From: an uncultured Desulfovibrionaceae bacterium | GTDB taxonomy: Bacteria; Desulfobacterota; Desulfovibrionia; Desulfovibrionales; Desulfovibrionaceae | NCBI GenBank assembly: GCA_947074125.1 | Contig: CAMTOM010000070.1 | Span: 1-7,262 of the forward strand | DNA: 7,262 bases | Direction of reading: 5' to 3' | Part shown: positions 1-6,757 of the stretch, one piece after another | Position numbering within the stretch: the stretch's first letter is position 1 | How the letters are laid out: each line of letters begins with the position of its first letter | Program-made: the position numbers and the translations under genes | The notes under the pieces: generated by a model | What the model saw: the letters and a program-made list of their open reading frames with translations, nothing else | Told to the model about the DNA's origin: nothing | Database searches by the model: none

Positions 1-465
1 TTTGTGACCACAGAAAATGGCAGTGATACTGTTATAGTGACGGGTAACATGGGGGGCGGTACTGTCAATACAGGCTTTGATAATGATAGTGTTACCATCA
101 CTAATATGACTAATGGCTTTGTGACCACAGAAAATGGCAGTGATACTGTTATAGTGACGGGTAACATGGGGGACGGTACCATTGATACAGGTTTTGACAA
201 TGATAGTGTTTCTCTTGGAAGTATGAGTGGCGGACTTATTACCACCAAAGAGGGGAGTGATACTGTGAGAGTGGATCATATGAGTAATGGTGTTATTGAC
301 CTTGGTAACGACAACGACACTGCTGTTTTGGGAAGCATGACTGCTGGTGAGGTTTTAGGTGGCTCTGGTAGTGATACTGTGACTGTAAGTGGCAATATGG
401 GGGGCGGTATCATTGATCTTGGTGCTGACAACGACAGCGCTTCGTTAGGCAGTATGACTGGCGGA
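1..465 (+). repeat. Four tandem 38-39-residue coding repeats
   Basis: Units run 1-117, 118-234, 235-348 and 349-465 (39, 39, 38 and 39 codons). Each splits into two half-units of 19-20 residues. The first half carries GSDTV, the second DNDS or DNDT, and each is followed by a beta-type stretch and an M-x-x-G-x-[IV] motif. At DNA level, 1-55 and 118-172 are identical, and the match runs on through the glycine stretch with a single G-to-A difference (56 versus 173). Units 3 and 4 match only at protein level. Confidence 0.85.
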
Positions 466-1695
466 CGAGTTATGGGAGGAGAAGCCCACGATACGATTAC
501 TATTGCAGGTGGGGGGATGACGGGTGGCAGTATTTATGGAGATATCACAGGCGGTTTTGGTTCGGGGCGTTTGGGGGCAGATATCATTGCTGTTAGTGGT
601 GGTATGAATGCGGGTATGGTTTATGGTGATGTAGATACCATTGAAAGTGGCGGTATTGGTGGTGATGATACCATTTCAATTGATACCTTCGCCGCTGGTG
701 GTATTTTTGGTGATGCTGCTGTTATTGAAAGTGGTGGAAAGGGCGGCAATGACAGTATTTCCATAGGAACAATGATAAATGGGAATATTTATGCCGATGC
801 TGAAACCTTTGATTTGGGTGCTATTGGTGGTAATGATAGCATTACCGTAGGTGTAATGCGTGGTGGGAATATCTATTCAGATGATGTTGCTGGAACAAAT
901 ACATCTGGTGGTGACGATACTGTTATAGTGAATAGCATAGATCAGGCTCCAAATGTTAGAATCGTTACTGGATACGGTGATGATGGAGTTTATATAGATT
1001 CTATTGGAAATAGCACCGTTACTATTGATGCTGGTGTTGGTGACGATACAGTTCATATAGATTCTATTTCAGATAGTATTGTCAATATTGATGTAGGCGA
1101 TGGTAATGACATCATTGGTATTGGTGATATGATAAACGTACCGAGTATCACATTTGAAGGTGGTGCTGGTAGTGATACTCTTCAGTTTATTGGAAACCCA
1201 GTTACATATAACATTTCAACTGGGGATCTGAACGGTTCCAGCGTTATTTCACTTTCAAGTATTGAAAACATTATAGGCTCTTCTGGTGATGACATTATTA
1301 CTGGGTTTAACGGAATGAGGATTTTCGGTGGCGCGGGTAATGACTACATACAGGCAGCTTCTGGCTCCAATATGCTTAATGGTGACGCGGGCAATGATAC
1401 CCTTGTGGCTGGTATTGGTGCAGATACGCTTACTGGGGGAAGCGGAGCGGACTTTTTCTCTATAACCCCAGCTGCACTTGCGAATACTACTAATAGAATT
1501 CGTATCACGGATTTTAGTATAACTGAAGGTGACAGGATTGATTTACGTGGCTTAGGTGTTACTCTTGCGGATGTAAACTATCTGGATAGTGGTGCTGACC
1601 GACTTGTTCAAGTAGATAATGGACTCGGCTATAAAGATATCTTGGTAGAGGGGATGGCTGGTGTGAACCTTGATGCTTATATATTAACAACATAA
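1..1695 (+). CDS. RTX-like calcium-binding repeat protein, C-terminal part (5' end outside window)
   Basis: The frame is open from base 1 and the repeats are already running there, so the true start lies upstream; 564 residues are visible. The protein is Gly/Asp/Asn/Thr rich with almost no Lys, Arg or Cys, as expected of a secreted repeat protein. Bases 1-465 encode 38-39-residue repeats, 571-906 repeats of about 28 residues, and 907-1161 repeats of about 21. Classical RTX nonapeptides follow: GGAGNDYIQ (1327-1353), GDAGNDTLV (1381-1407) and GGSGADFF (from 1435). The tail has a DFSITEGDRIDLRGL segment and ends in DAYILTT, the usual layout of a type I secretion C-terminal signal. By family knowledge such proteins are exported by an ABC/MFP/TolC system and fold on extracellular calcium, often as adhesins or S-layer-like surface proteins. 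No protease, lipase or cyclase domain is visible, so the activity is unknown. No secretion genes lie in the window. Confidence 0.85.
   Translation, partial: FVTTENGSDTVIVTGNMGGGTVNTGFDNDSVTITNMTNGFVTTENGSDTVIVTGNMGDGTIDTGFDNDSVSLGSMSGGLITTKEGSDTVRVDHMSNGVIDLGNDNDTAVLGSMTAGEVLGGSGSDTVTVSGNMGGGIIDLGADNDSASLGSMTGGRVMGGEAHDTITIAGGGMTGGSIYGDITGGFGSGRLGADIIAVSGGMNAGMVYGDVDTIESGGIGGDDTISIDTFAAGGIFGDAAVIESGGKGGNDSISIGTMINGNIYADAETFDLGAIGGNDSITVGVMRGGNIYSDDVAGTNTSGGDDTVIVNSIDQAPNVRIVTGYGDDGVYIDSIGNSTVTIDAGVGDDTVHIDSISDSIVNIDVGDGNDIIGIGDMINVPSITFEGGAGSDTLQFIGNPVTYNISTGDLNGSSVISLSSIENIIGSSGDDIITGFNGMRIFGGAGNDYIQAASGSNMLNGDAGNDTLVAGIGADTLTGGSGADFFSITPAALANTTNRIRITDFSITEGDRIDLRGLGVTLADVNYLDSGADRLVQVDNGLGYKDILVEGMAGVNLDAYILTT
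571..906 (+). repeat. Tandem coding repeats of about 28 residues
   Basis: The conserved starts are LGADI (571), GGDDT (658), GGNDS (742) and GGNDS (826), giving spacings of 29, 28, 28 and then 27 codons to GGDDT at 907. Each unit keeps the strand and M-x-x-G core of the first repeat class, then adds an I-Y/F-x-D segment and an acidic/glycine linker such as DTIESGG. The longer period therefore looks like the same coil with an inserted loop. Confidence 0.7.
907..1161 (+). repeat. Tandem coding repeats of about 21 residues
   Basis: Successive Gly-Asp turns start at 907 (GGDDT), 970 (GYGDDG), 1033 (GVGDDT), 1096 (GDGNDI) and 1162 (GAGSDT), i.e. every 21-22 codons. Each is followed by alternating hydrophobic residues (VYIDSI, VHIDSI, IGIGDM) and a second strand (STVTID, SIVNID, PSITFE). 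These coils come closer to the classical RTX nonapeptides that follow and bridge the divergent repeats to the C-terminal region. Confidence 0.7.
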
Positions 1696-1720
1696 CTAGT
1701 ATTTCTCGCTACTCTTTTCC

Positions 1721-1746
1721 AAAACCGCCCCAATGGGGCGGTTTTT
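1721..1746 (+). terminator. Rho-independent terminator of the RTX-like gene
   Basis: Arms AAAACCGCCCC (1721-1731) and GGGGCGGTTTT (1735-1745) pair perfectly over 11 bp around an AAT loop, with a short T run after the stem. It lies 25 bases past the stop codon. The symmetric A and T flanks would let it work in both directions. Confidence 0.9.
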
Positions 1747-1835
1747 CTTATTTGCTTGTTATATCTATACTTTGCCTTAACTGGACAAAGGAAGCGCTAG
1801 GTCGTAACGTGTGTACTTTGGTGTCAATGGGGATG

Positions 1836-1864
1836 TTTATGCTTTTTGAAGCACCTGGGATAAT
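1836..1864 (+). promoter_or_regulatory. Weak candidate promoter for the permease gene
   Basis: GATAAT (1859-1864) matches five of six -10 bases. Seventeen bases upstream lies TTTATG (1836-1841), which matches only three of six -35 bases. It would start transcription about 28 bases before the permease ATG. The preceding terminator means the permease needs its own promoter in 1747-1898, but no strong one is visible, and I saw no purine-riboswitch core there. Confidence 0.2.
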
Positions 1865-1898
1865 AAGAGAAGTTTTTTAGGCGGAGTGAGGCAGAATT

Positions 1899-3224
1899 AT
1901 GGCAAATGCATTACTGGAGCGTCTTTTTTCTCTGACAGAACGAAAAACGACAGTACGGCGGGAAGTGCTCGCTGGGCTGACAACCTTTGTGGCGATGGCC
2001 TACATTATTTTTGTTGTGCCTGGTATGCTGGCGGATACAGGCATGCCACGTGGGGCGGCGATGGTCGCAACCATTTTTTCTACAGTAATTGTGACCGCCA
2101 TAATGGGGCTTTATGCCAACTTCCCTGTAGGTGTTGCGCCTGGGATGGGGCTAACGGCTTTTTTCTCCTATTATGTCTGCGGAACCATGGGCTTGCCCTG
2201 GACAGTTGCGCTGGGAGCCGTTTTTATTTCCGGTGTGTTTTTCCTCATACTGACGGTAACCCATATCCGGCAGATTATTATTGATTCTGTGCCCATGAGC
2301 CTGAAATATGCCATTGTTGTCGGGAGTGGGATGTTTATTGCCTTCATTGGTCTGCGGAGTGCGGGAATTGTTGTCGCAGACAACGCAACGCTGGTGACGC
2401 TAGGGTCAATGGTTCGCCCTGAGCCATTGTTTGCCTGTTTTGGTCTGCTACTCAGTGGCGTACTTATGGCACGCAATATACAGGGAAGTCTGTTGATTGG
2501 TATTTTATGTACAACACTCATATCCATGCTACTTGGTTTTTCTGCTACGCCTGATGCGAGTCGTTTTGCGGATTTTTCCTTTTTTAAAGAATGGGGAACA
2601 GTCTTTTTTAAGGTCGATATTTTAGGAGCGTTGCAGTACGGGCTCATTTCCATTATTTTTTCATTCACTATTTTTGAGCGGTTTGATACTATGGGAACGC
2701 TTATCGGTTTGTCCCGTAAAGCCGGTTTTATAGAAAGCGACGGGCACATCAAAAATCTTGATAAAGCCTTGATGACAGATGCTACAGGAACCATAGTTAG
2801 CAGCTTTATGGGGACACCAACGGTCACAAGCTATATTGAGAGCGCGGCGGGAGTGTCACAGGGGGGGCGCACCGGACTTACCGCATTGACGGTGGCGGCA
2901 CTCTTTGCTCTTTCGCTCTTGCTTGTGCCGCTTATTGAAGTGGTACCTTCTTTTGCCACGGCTCCAGCCTTGATTTTGGTGGGGGGGCTTATGATGGCGG
3001 ATGTGCGTCATATCAATTTTGATGACATGACAGAATGTCTGCCGGCATTTTTAACCATTATTATGATGCCGCTTACCTATAGCATTGCCAATGGTTTTGC
3101 TTTTGGTTTTGTCACGTATGTTGTGATGAAGTCTTGTAGTGGCAGATGGCGTGAGGTCAATCCTTTTATGTGGATTATCTCACTGGTCTTTATAATCAAT
3201 TTTGTTTTGCGAGGACTCGGATAA
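1899..3224 (+). CDS. NCS2 family (AzgA/PbuG-type) purine permease
   Basis: This 441-residue inner-membrane protein belongs to the nucleobase:cation symporter-2 superfamily. Its AzgA-like members import hypoxanthine, guanine or adenine, usually with protons. It is hydrophobic throughout, with many membrane segments. The N-terminus has the family TxRxEVLAGLTTFVAMAYIIFV pattern (split here as residues 17-39). Other family features are PGMGLTAFF (81-89), RFDTMGTLIG (261-270), GTPTVTSYIES (305-315) and a C-terminal TECLPAFLTI/MPLTYSIANG region (378-399). The first acidic residue of the usual DxFDT motif is Glu here (ERFDT, 260-264), a conservative change. The ATG follows a GTGAGG ribosome site with 7-base spacing. 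Length is normal and the frame intact. It is monocistronic between two terminators and convergent with the purC-containing operon. The exact substrate cannot be read from sequence. Confidence 0.9.
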   Translation: MANALLERLFSLTERKTTVRREVLAGLTTFVAMAYIIFVVPGMLADTGMPRGAAMVATIFSTVIVTAIMGLYANFPVGVAPGMGLTAFFSYYVCGTMGLPWTVALGAVFISGVFFLILTVTHIRQIIIDSVPMSLKYAIVVGSGMFIAFIGLRSAGIVVADNATLVTLGSMVRPEPLFACFGLLLSGVLMARNIQGSLLIGILCTTLISMLLGFSATPDASRFADFSFFKEWGTVFFKVDILGALQYGLISIIFSFTIFERFDTMGTLIGLSRKAGFIESDGHIKNLDKALMTDATGTIVSSFMGTPTVTSYIESAAGVSQGGRTGLTALTVAALFALSLLLVPLIEVVPSFATAPALILVGGLMMADVRHINFDDMTECLPAFLTIIMMPLTYSIANGFAFGFVTYVVMKSCSGRWREVNPFMWIISLVFIINFVLRGLG

Positions 3225-3238
3225 TAGCCATCTGAATC

Positions 3239-3298
3239 AAAAAGAGAAATGTCATGGCGCGTGCATGTTATTGCGTTGCCCATGGCATTTTTCTTTTT
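3239..3298 (+). terminator. Rho-independent terminator of the permease gene
   Basis: Arms of 19 bases (3239-3257 and 3280-3298) pair along their whole length with only two G-T wobbles. The core is ATGTCATGG against CCATGGCAT. The loop is 22 bases and contains a possible CGC/GCG inner pairing. The right arm ends in TTTTTCTTTTT, the expected T-rich tail. It sits 14 bases past the stop, which is followed directly by a second in-frame stop (TAATAG). Confidence 0.8.
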
Positions 3299-3350
3299 CT
3301 TGAGCAATAATTCCTGGACAATAGTCACGAAAATGTCCCGCATATTATAT

Positions 3351-3387
3351 AAAAAAAGGACGTTCGGCTTCTAGCAGAACGTCCTTT
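3351..3387 (-). terminator. Rho-independent terminator of the hisD-purC-fabI operon
   Basis: Read on the minus strand, AAAGGACGTTC (3387-3377) pairs perfectly with GAACGTCCTTT (3365-3355), and a run of seven T residues extends from the stem base (3357-3351). The 11-base loop can form an inner three-pair GCT/AGC helix. It lies 22 bases past the fabI stop. Together with the plus-strand hairpin at 3239-3298 it insulates the convergent genes. Confidence 0.9.
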
Positions 3388-3409
3388 CCAGATATTGTTG
3401 TGTATGTGT

Positions 3410-4174
3410 TCAGATACCCATATGGCTATAGCCACTGTCAACATAGATCACTTCACCCGTTACTGCACGAGAGAGATCAGACGCCAGAAAAACAGCCGTT
3501 CCGCCCACATCTTGCGTTGTGACATTGCGGCGCAAAGGTGCAGCTTCTTCTATGCGGGTAAAGATATTTTTAAGACCAGACACAGCAGAAGCAGCCAGAG
3601 TCTTGATTGGGCCAGCGCTAATGGCATTGACGCGAATACCTTTTTCGCCAAGCTCATAGGCAAGGTAGCGTGTGGAGCATTCCAAAGCGGCTTTTGCCAC
3701 GCCCATGACATTGTAGCCAGGAACAATCTTTGTGGAGCCATGATAGGTCATGCACATGACGGATGCTCCTGGCGCAAGCAGAGGTTCAAAAGAGCGGCAG
3801 AGTGCTGCAAGGGAATATGCAGATACCCCAAGTGCGAGCTGAAATCCGTCACGGGAAGTATCAATAAAGCGTCCTGTCAGATCTTCACGATTGGCAAAAG
3901 CGATGGAATGTACCAATATATCCACGCTGCCCCATTCTTTCGCAACGATATTGGCGGCTTCGCTGATCTGGGTGTCATCGCATACGTCACAGGGAAAAAT
4001 GAATTCTCCTCCCAATTCTTCATTGAGAGGTTCCACCCGTTTTTTAATAGCATCACCGACATAGTTAAATGCCAGACGTGCGCCTTGTTCCTTGAAAAGG
4101 GAGGCGATTCCATATGCGATACTTTTATTGTTGGCCAGTCCAAGAATAAGGGCTTTTTTGCCTTGTAACAGCAT
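3410..4174 (-). CDS. fabI: Enoyl-[acyl-carrier-protein] reductase (NADH), FabI
   Basis: FabI catalyses the last reduction of each fatty acid elongation cycle, turning trans-2-enoyl-ACP into acyl-ACP with NAD(P)H in the cytoplasm. The 254-residue protein has the short-chain dehydrogenase fold with the FabI-type nucleotide loop GLANNKSIAYGIA (12-24). Further landmarks are DVCDD (63-67), HSIAFA (89-94), the catalytic pattern Tyr144, Tyr154, Lys161 (Y-x9-Y-x6-K), and SAGPIKTLAAS (186-196). Ala92 stands where E. coli FabI has Gly93, the residue linked to triclosan response; Ala is normal in several FabI families. The ATG follows GGAG with about 6-base spacing. It is last in the operon, 35 bases after purC. 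Length and frame are normal. Confidence 0.95.
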   Translation of the reverse strand: MLLQGKKALILGLANNKSIAYGIASLFKEQGARLAFNYVGDAIKKRVEPLNEELGGEFIFPCDVCDDTQISEAANIVAKEWGSVDILVHSIAFANREDLTGRFIDTSRDGFQLALGVSAYSLAALCRSFEPLLAPGASVMCMTYHGSTKIVPGYNVMGVAKAALECSTRYLAYELGEKGIRVNAISAGPIKTLAASAVSGLKNIFTRIEEAAPLRRNVTTQDVGGTAVFLASDLSRAVTGEVIYVDSGYSHMGI

Positions 4175-4209
4175 AGTTTTCTCCGATAAAGGTTGGTGTC
4201 GGTTCCTGA

Positions 4210-5106
4210 CTATATGGGGAGCGTTTTTCCTGTCAGGATAGTGTAGGCATCTCTATAGCGTTTTGCCGTGGCATCAATCACATCCTGTGGGAGTTTGGGA
4301 GCAGGGGGTTGCATGTTCCAATCCTGCTTTTTAAGCCAGTCCCGAAGGTATTGTTTGTCAAAACTGGGTTGGGCACGACCAGGAGCATAGAGGTCGGCAG
4401 GCCAGAAGCGCGATGAATCAGGGGTAAGCACTTCATCAATCAGGGTAAGCTTATTATTGACGAAACCAAATTCAAACTTGGTATCCGCAACAATAATACC
4501 GCGAGCAGCAGCATAGGTGCGTCCGGCTTCATATATTGCCAGCGAAGCTTTTTCTGCTTCCATCGCAATGTTGGAGCCGAGTATTTCCGCTGTGCGTTCA
4601 CGGGAAATATTCATATCGTGTTCGCCAAGCTCAGCTTTAGTGGATGGCGTGAAGATAGCCTGTTCCAGTTTGGAAGACTCCTGAAGATCGCCAGGCAGAG
4701 GGTGACCGCAGATAGTACTGGTTTCCTGATAGTCTTTCCAGCCAGAACCAGAAAGATACCCGCGCACAATGCACTCAATGGGCAGGGGGGTTGTTTTATG
4801 GACGAGCATGGAACGTCCTTCCAGTTCTTCCCGCCAGGGTGCAAGGGGTTCGGGGAAGCGGTGCACATCATGTTCAATGATATGATTGGGAATAATATCA
4901 GTAAAGCGATCCATCCAGAAGCGGGTAATCTGATTCAGGATAACGCCCTTATAAGGGACAGGTTCATCCATAATGACATCAAAGGCGGACATTCTGTCTG
5001 TGGTGACAATAAGAAGCGTCTTTTCATCAATGTCATAAATATCTCGCACTTTGCCTCTGGAAAGAAGGGGATAGGCGCTGATTTCCGTTTGCGTGACGAT
5101 CTTCAT
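4210..5106 (-). CDS. purC: Phosphoribosylaminoimidazole-succinocarboxamide synthase (SAICAR synthetase)
   Basis: PurC ligates aspartate to CAIR using ATP to give SAICAR in de novo purine synthesis. The 298-residue protein shows RGKVRDIYD (17-25), TDRMSAFDVIMDEPVPYKG (36-54), ECIVRGYLSGSGW (111-123), VADTKFEFG (206-214) and LIDEVLTPDSSRFWPA (223-238), which are the ATP and substrate-binding blocks of the family. Its length fits the longer, roughly 300-residue class of PurC rather than the short 235-240-residue class. An upstream in-frame ATG at 5160 lies inside hisD. The start at 5106 is preferred because AGGAG sits 7 bases before it and MKIV leads straight into the conserved N-terminus. It is the middle gene of the operon, 10 bases after the hisD stop. 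Confidence 0.96.
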   Translation of the reverse strand: MKIVTQTEISAYPLLSRGKVRDIYDIDEKTLLIVTTDRMSAFDVIMDEPVPYKGVILNQITRFWMDRFTDIIPNHIIEHDVHRFPEPLAPWREELEGRSMLVHKTTPLPIECIVRGYLSGSGWKDYQETSTICGHPLPGDLQESSKLEQAIFTPSTKAELGEHDMNISRERTAEILGSNIAMEAEKASLAIYEAGRTYAAARGIIVADTKFEFGFVNNKLTLIDEVLTPDSSRFWPADLYAPGRAQPSFDKQYLRDWLKKQDWNMQPPAPKLPQDVIDATAKRYRDAYTILTGKTLPI

Positions 5107-5113
5107 TGTGCTG

Positions 5114-5119
5114 CTCCTA
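5114..5119 (-). promoter_or_regulatory. purC ribosome binding site overlapping the hisD stop codon
   Basis: The minus-strand sequence TAGGAG contains the hisD TAG stop (5119-5117) and the AGGAG ribosome site of purC, 7 bases before its ATG. Ribosomes ending hisD finish on the purC binding site, so translational coupling is likely. It also fixes the purC start at 5106. Confidence 0.75.
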
Positions 5120-6430
5120 AGCGTTGGGGTTGGGAATACGACATTCCACGGAACGAGCATGCGCCTCCAGGCCTTCCAAACGAGCCAGGCGAGCTATTGC
5201 GGTAACATTTGCATTCAGAAATTCTGACCCAGTGGCAATGATACTGGTTTTCTTACAAAATGTCTGCACAGAAAGAGCCGAGGAAAAGCGAGCTGTACGC
5301 ATTGTGGGGAGCACATGATTGGGGCCAGCATAATAGTCCCCCACAGGCTCAGGGCTGTTATGTCCCATAAAAACCGCTCCGGCATGACGGATACCCGACA
5401 GCATGCTCCAGGGGGCTGCAACACACAATTCAAGATGTTCTGGAGCGATACGATTGGCAAAAAGTTGCGCTGCTTTCATTGAAGGAACAATTACAATGGC
5501 ACTCCAGTCCTGAAGGGAACGGGTAGCCTGTGATGCTCTGGGCAGACTGGCGCACTGTTTTTCAAGTTCGGCCAGAATCTGATTGCCCAGTGCCGCATCA
5601 TCAGTAACGCAGATGGCGGATGCCAGGGCATCATGTTCTGCCTGTGAGAGCATGTCAGCCGCAATCCAGGCAGGATTTGCGCTGCTGTCAGCAATGATAA
5701 GGACTTCACTTGGGCCTGCAATCATATCAATACCCACACGTCCGTGTACAAGGCGCTTGGCTGTGGAAACAAAAATATTCCCAGGTCCAGCGATAACATC
5801 CACAGGCGCGATGCTTTCTGTCCCATACGTGAGAGCTGCAATACTCCATGCTCCCCCAACAGCATAAATTTCATCAATATCGAGCAGGTGCGCTGCGGCA
5901 AGAATATAAGGATTGACCGTACCATCAGCTCTTGGGGGGGTGACAATAGCGATTTCACGCACTCCGGCAACTTGTGCAGGGATGGCATTCATAAGCAGGC
6001 TTGAGATAAGTGGGGTCTCTCCGCCGCGTCCGCCTGGTACATAGAGACCAACTCTATCAACAGGGGAAACTTTTTGTCCGAGAATGGAGCCATCTTCACG
6101 TGTAACAAACCAGGACTTTTCCAGTTGCGACTCATGGAAAGAGCGAATGTTGCTTGCGGCTTCGGCAATAATAGCTCTGTCATCGCCAGAAACAGAAGCG
6201 GCTGCCCGTGCGATTTCTGAAAGTCCCGTCTTGAAGGGGGGCGAAAATTCAGGACAGTCGAATGTGCGGGAATATTCGAGCAAAGCTGCGTCACCGTGGT
6301 CACGCACCTTTGCCAGCATTTCGCGTACTGTACTTTCGACATTATTGTCAGGGTTTTCACGGGTATCCAGCCACTGGAGAACTTTTTTCCACTCATTTTC
6401 CGAATTGAGGGTAAGAATGCGACAGGCCAT
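5117..6430 (-). CDS. hisD: Histidinol dehydrogenase
   Basis: HisD is the zinc-dependent enzyme that oxidises L-histidinol to L-histidine in two NAD-linked steps, the end of histidine synthesis. The 437-residue length is normal. All key residues are present: zinc ligands Gln263 and His266 (SQAEHD), Asp365 (VGDYYAGPNH) and His424 (EGLEAHARS), and catalytic Glu331-His332 (RIAPEHLE). The glycine-rich loop VPGGRGGETP (131-140) differs from the VPGG-x-A-x-YPS form common in other bacteria and looks like the Desulfovibrio-type version. An in-frame ATG at 6520 would add 30 residues with no family resemblance. The start at 6430 is preferred because it has AAGGAA 6 bases upstream. It is the first gene of the operon and divergent from grpE. 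Confidence 0.96.
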   Translation of the reverse strand: MACRILTLNSENEWKKVLQWLDTRENPDNNVESTVREMLAKVRDHGDAALLEYSRTFDCPEFSPPFKTGLSEIARAAASVSGDDRAIIAEAASNIRSFHESQLEKSWFVTREDGSILGQKVSPVDRVGLYVPGGRGGETPLISSLLMNAIPAQVAGVREIAIVTPPRADGTVNPYILAAAHLLDIDEIYAVGGAWSIAALTYGTESIAPVDVIAGPGNIFVSTAKRLVHGRVGIDMIAGPSEVLIIADSSANPAWIAADMLSQAEHDALASAICVTDDAALGNQILAELEKQCASLPRASQATRSLQDWSAIVIVPSMKAAQLFANRIAPEHLELCVAAPWSMLSGIRHAGAVFMGHNSPEPVGDYYAGPNHVLPTMRTARFSSALSVQTFCKKTSIIATGSEFLNANVTAIARLARLEGLEAHARSVECRIPNPNA

Positions 6431-6581
6431 GCGTTCTTCCTTGCGTTTGTCTGAAATGGGTTCCGTAGCATCATTGTCAATAATGTAGCTGAAAAAAGAC
6501 CGTATTGAAAATGCTGGCAAGCCGTTATTTTACGAGGCCTTTTGGTTTTTTGGCATGAAGTTGCGGAAACGAAGTGGGCGC

Positions 6582-6610
6582 ATTCTATCGAAGGAGGCGC
6601 CAAAAGTCGA
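6582..6610 (-). promoter_or_regulatory. Candidate promoter of the hisD-purC-fabI operon
   Basis: On the minus strand TCGACT (6610-6605; four of six -35 bases) is followed after 17 bases by TAGAAT (6587-6582; five of six -10 bases). It predicts a start near 6575 and a leader of about 145 bases before the hisD ATG. A perfect TTGACA at 6480-6475 lies closer but has no acceptable -10 partner. Confidence 0.35.
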
Positions 6611-6639
6611 GAAAGAAGCCGCACGAAAAGATAAGTGTC

Positions 6640-6668
6640 TTGACAGCAGTAGTGCGTATACTTATTTT
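6640..6668 (+). promoter_or_regulatory. Candidate promoter towards grpE
   Basis: A perfect TTGACA (6640-6645) is followed at the ideal 17-base spacing by TATTTT (6663-6668; four of six -10 bases). Transcription would begin near 6675, about 185 bases before the grpE ATG. It resembles a housekeeping promoter, not a heat-shock sigma-32 type (no CCCCAT-like -10). Confidence 0.35.
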
Positions 6669-6726
6669 CGGGAAGGCTTTGGGGCTGGCGGCATTGGTGT
6701 TGGTATGCCATTGTGGCTATCCGGTT

Positions 6727-6757
6727 GCGCTCTATCTTTTAAGATAACGCTTTTTTT
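6727..6757 (+). terminator. Terminator-like hairpin in the grpE leader
   Basis: TATCTT (6733-6738) and AAGATA (6741-6746) form a palindrome, with outer GCG (6727-6729) and CGC (6748-6750) pairing across an uneven internal loop. Seven T residues follow at once (6751-6757). The layout is that of an intrinsic terminator, though the AT-rich core is weak. It lies about 100 bases before grpE and about 80 bases after the predicted start, so it could end a short RNA or attenuate the grpE leader. Confidence 0.4.

Noticed and set aside
1..465. CRISPR-like regular direct repeats
   Set aside because: The repeats are coding, in frame, with a period divisible by three and protein-level conservation; there are no unique spacers of constant length.
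1747..1898. Purine riboswitch ahead of the permease
   Set aside because: The conserved three-way junction core and loop sequences are not visible in this 152-base gap.
2171..2827. A 218-codon minus-strand open frame within the permease gene
   Set aside because: Fully antisense to a clear NCS2 permease, no recognisable family, Ser/Pro/Ile-rich shadow composition.
3395..4168. A 257-codon plus-strand open frame antisense to fabI
   Set aside because: fabI on the other strand has all catalytic residues; the antisense product resembles no family and is an opposite-strand shadow.
6457..6480. Perfect TTGACA on the minus strand closer to hisD
   Set aside because: The hexamer 17 bases downstream (ATTTCA) is a poor -10, so the upstream pair at 6582-6610 is preferred.
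6431..6520. N-terminal extension of HisD from an ATG at 6520
   Set aside because: The extra 30 residues do not resemble HisD, and the internal ATG at 6430 has a good ribosome site and gives the normal length.
5989..6711. A 240-codon minus-strand open frame overlapping the 5' part of hisD
   Set aside because: Out of frame with hisD, which is complete and convincing; no family motifs.
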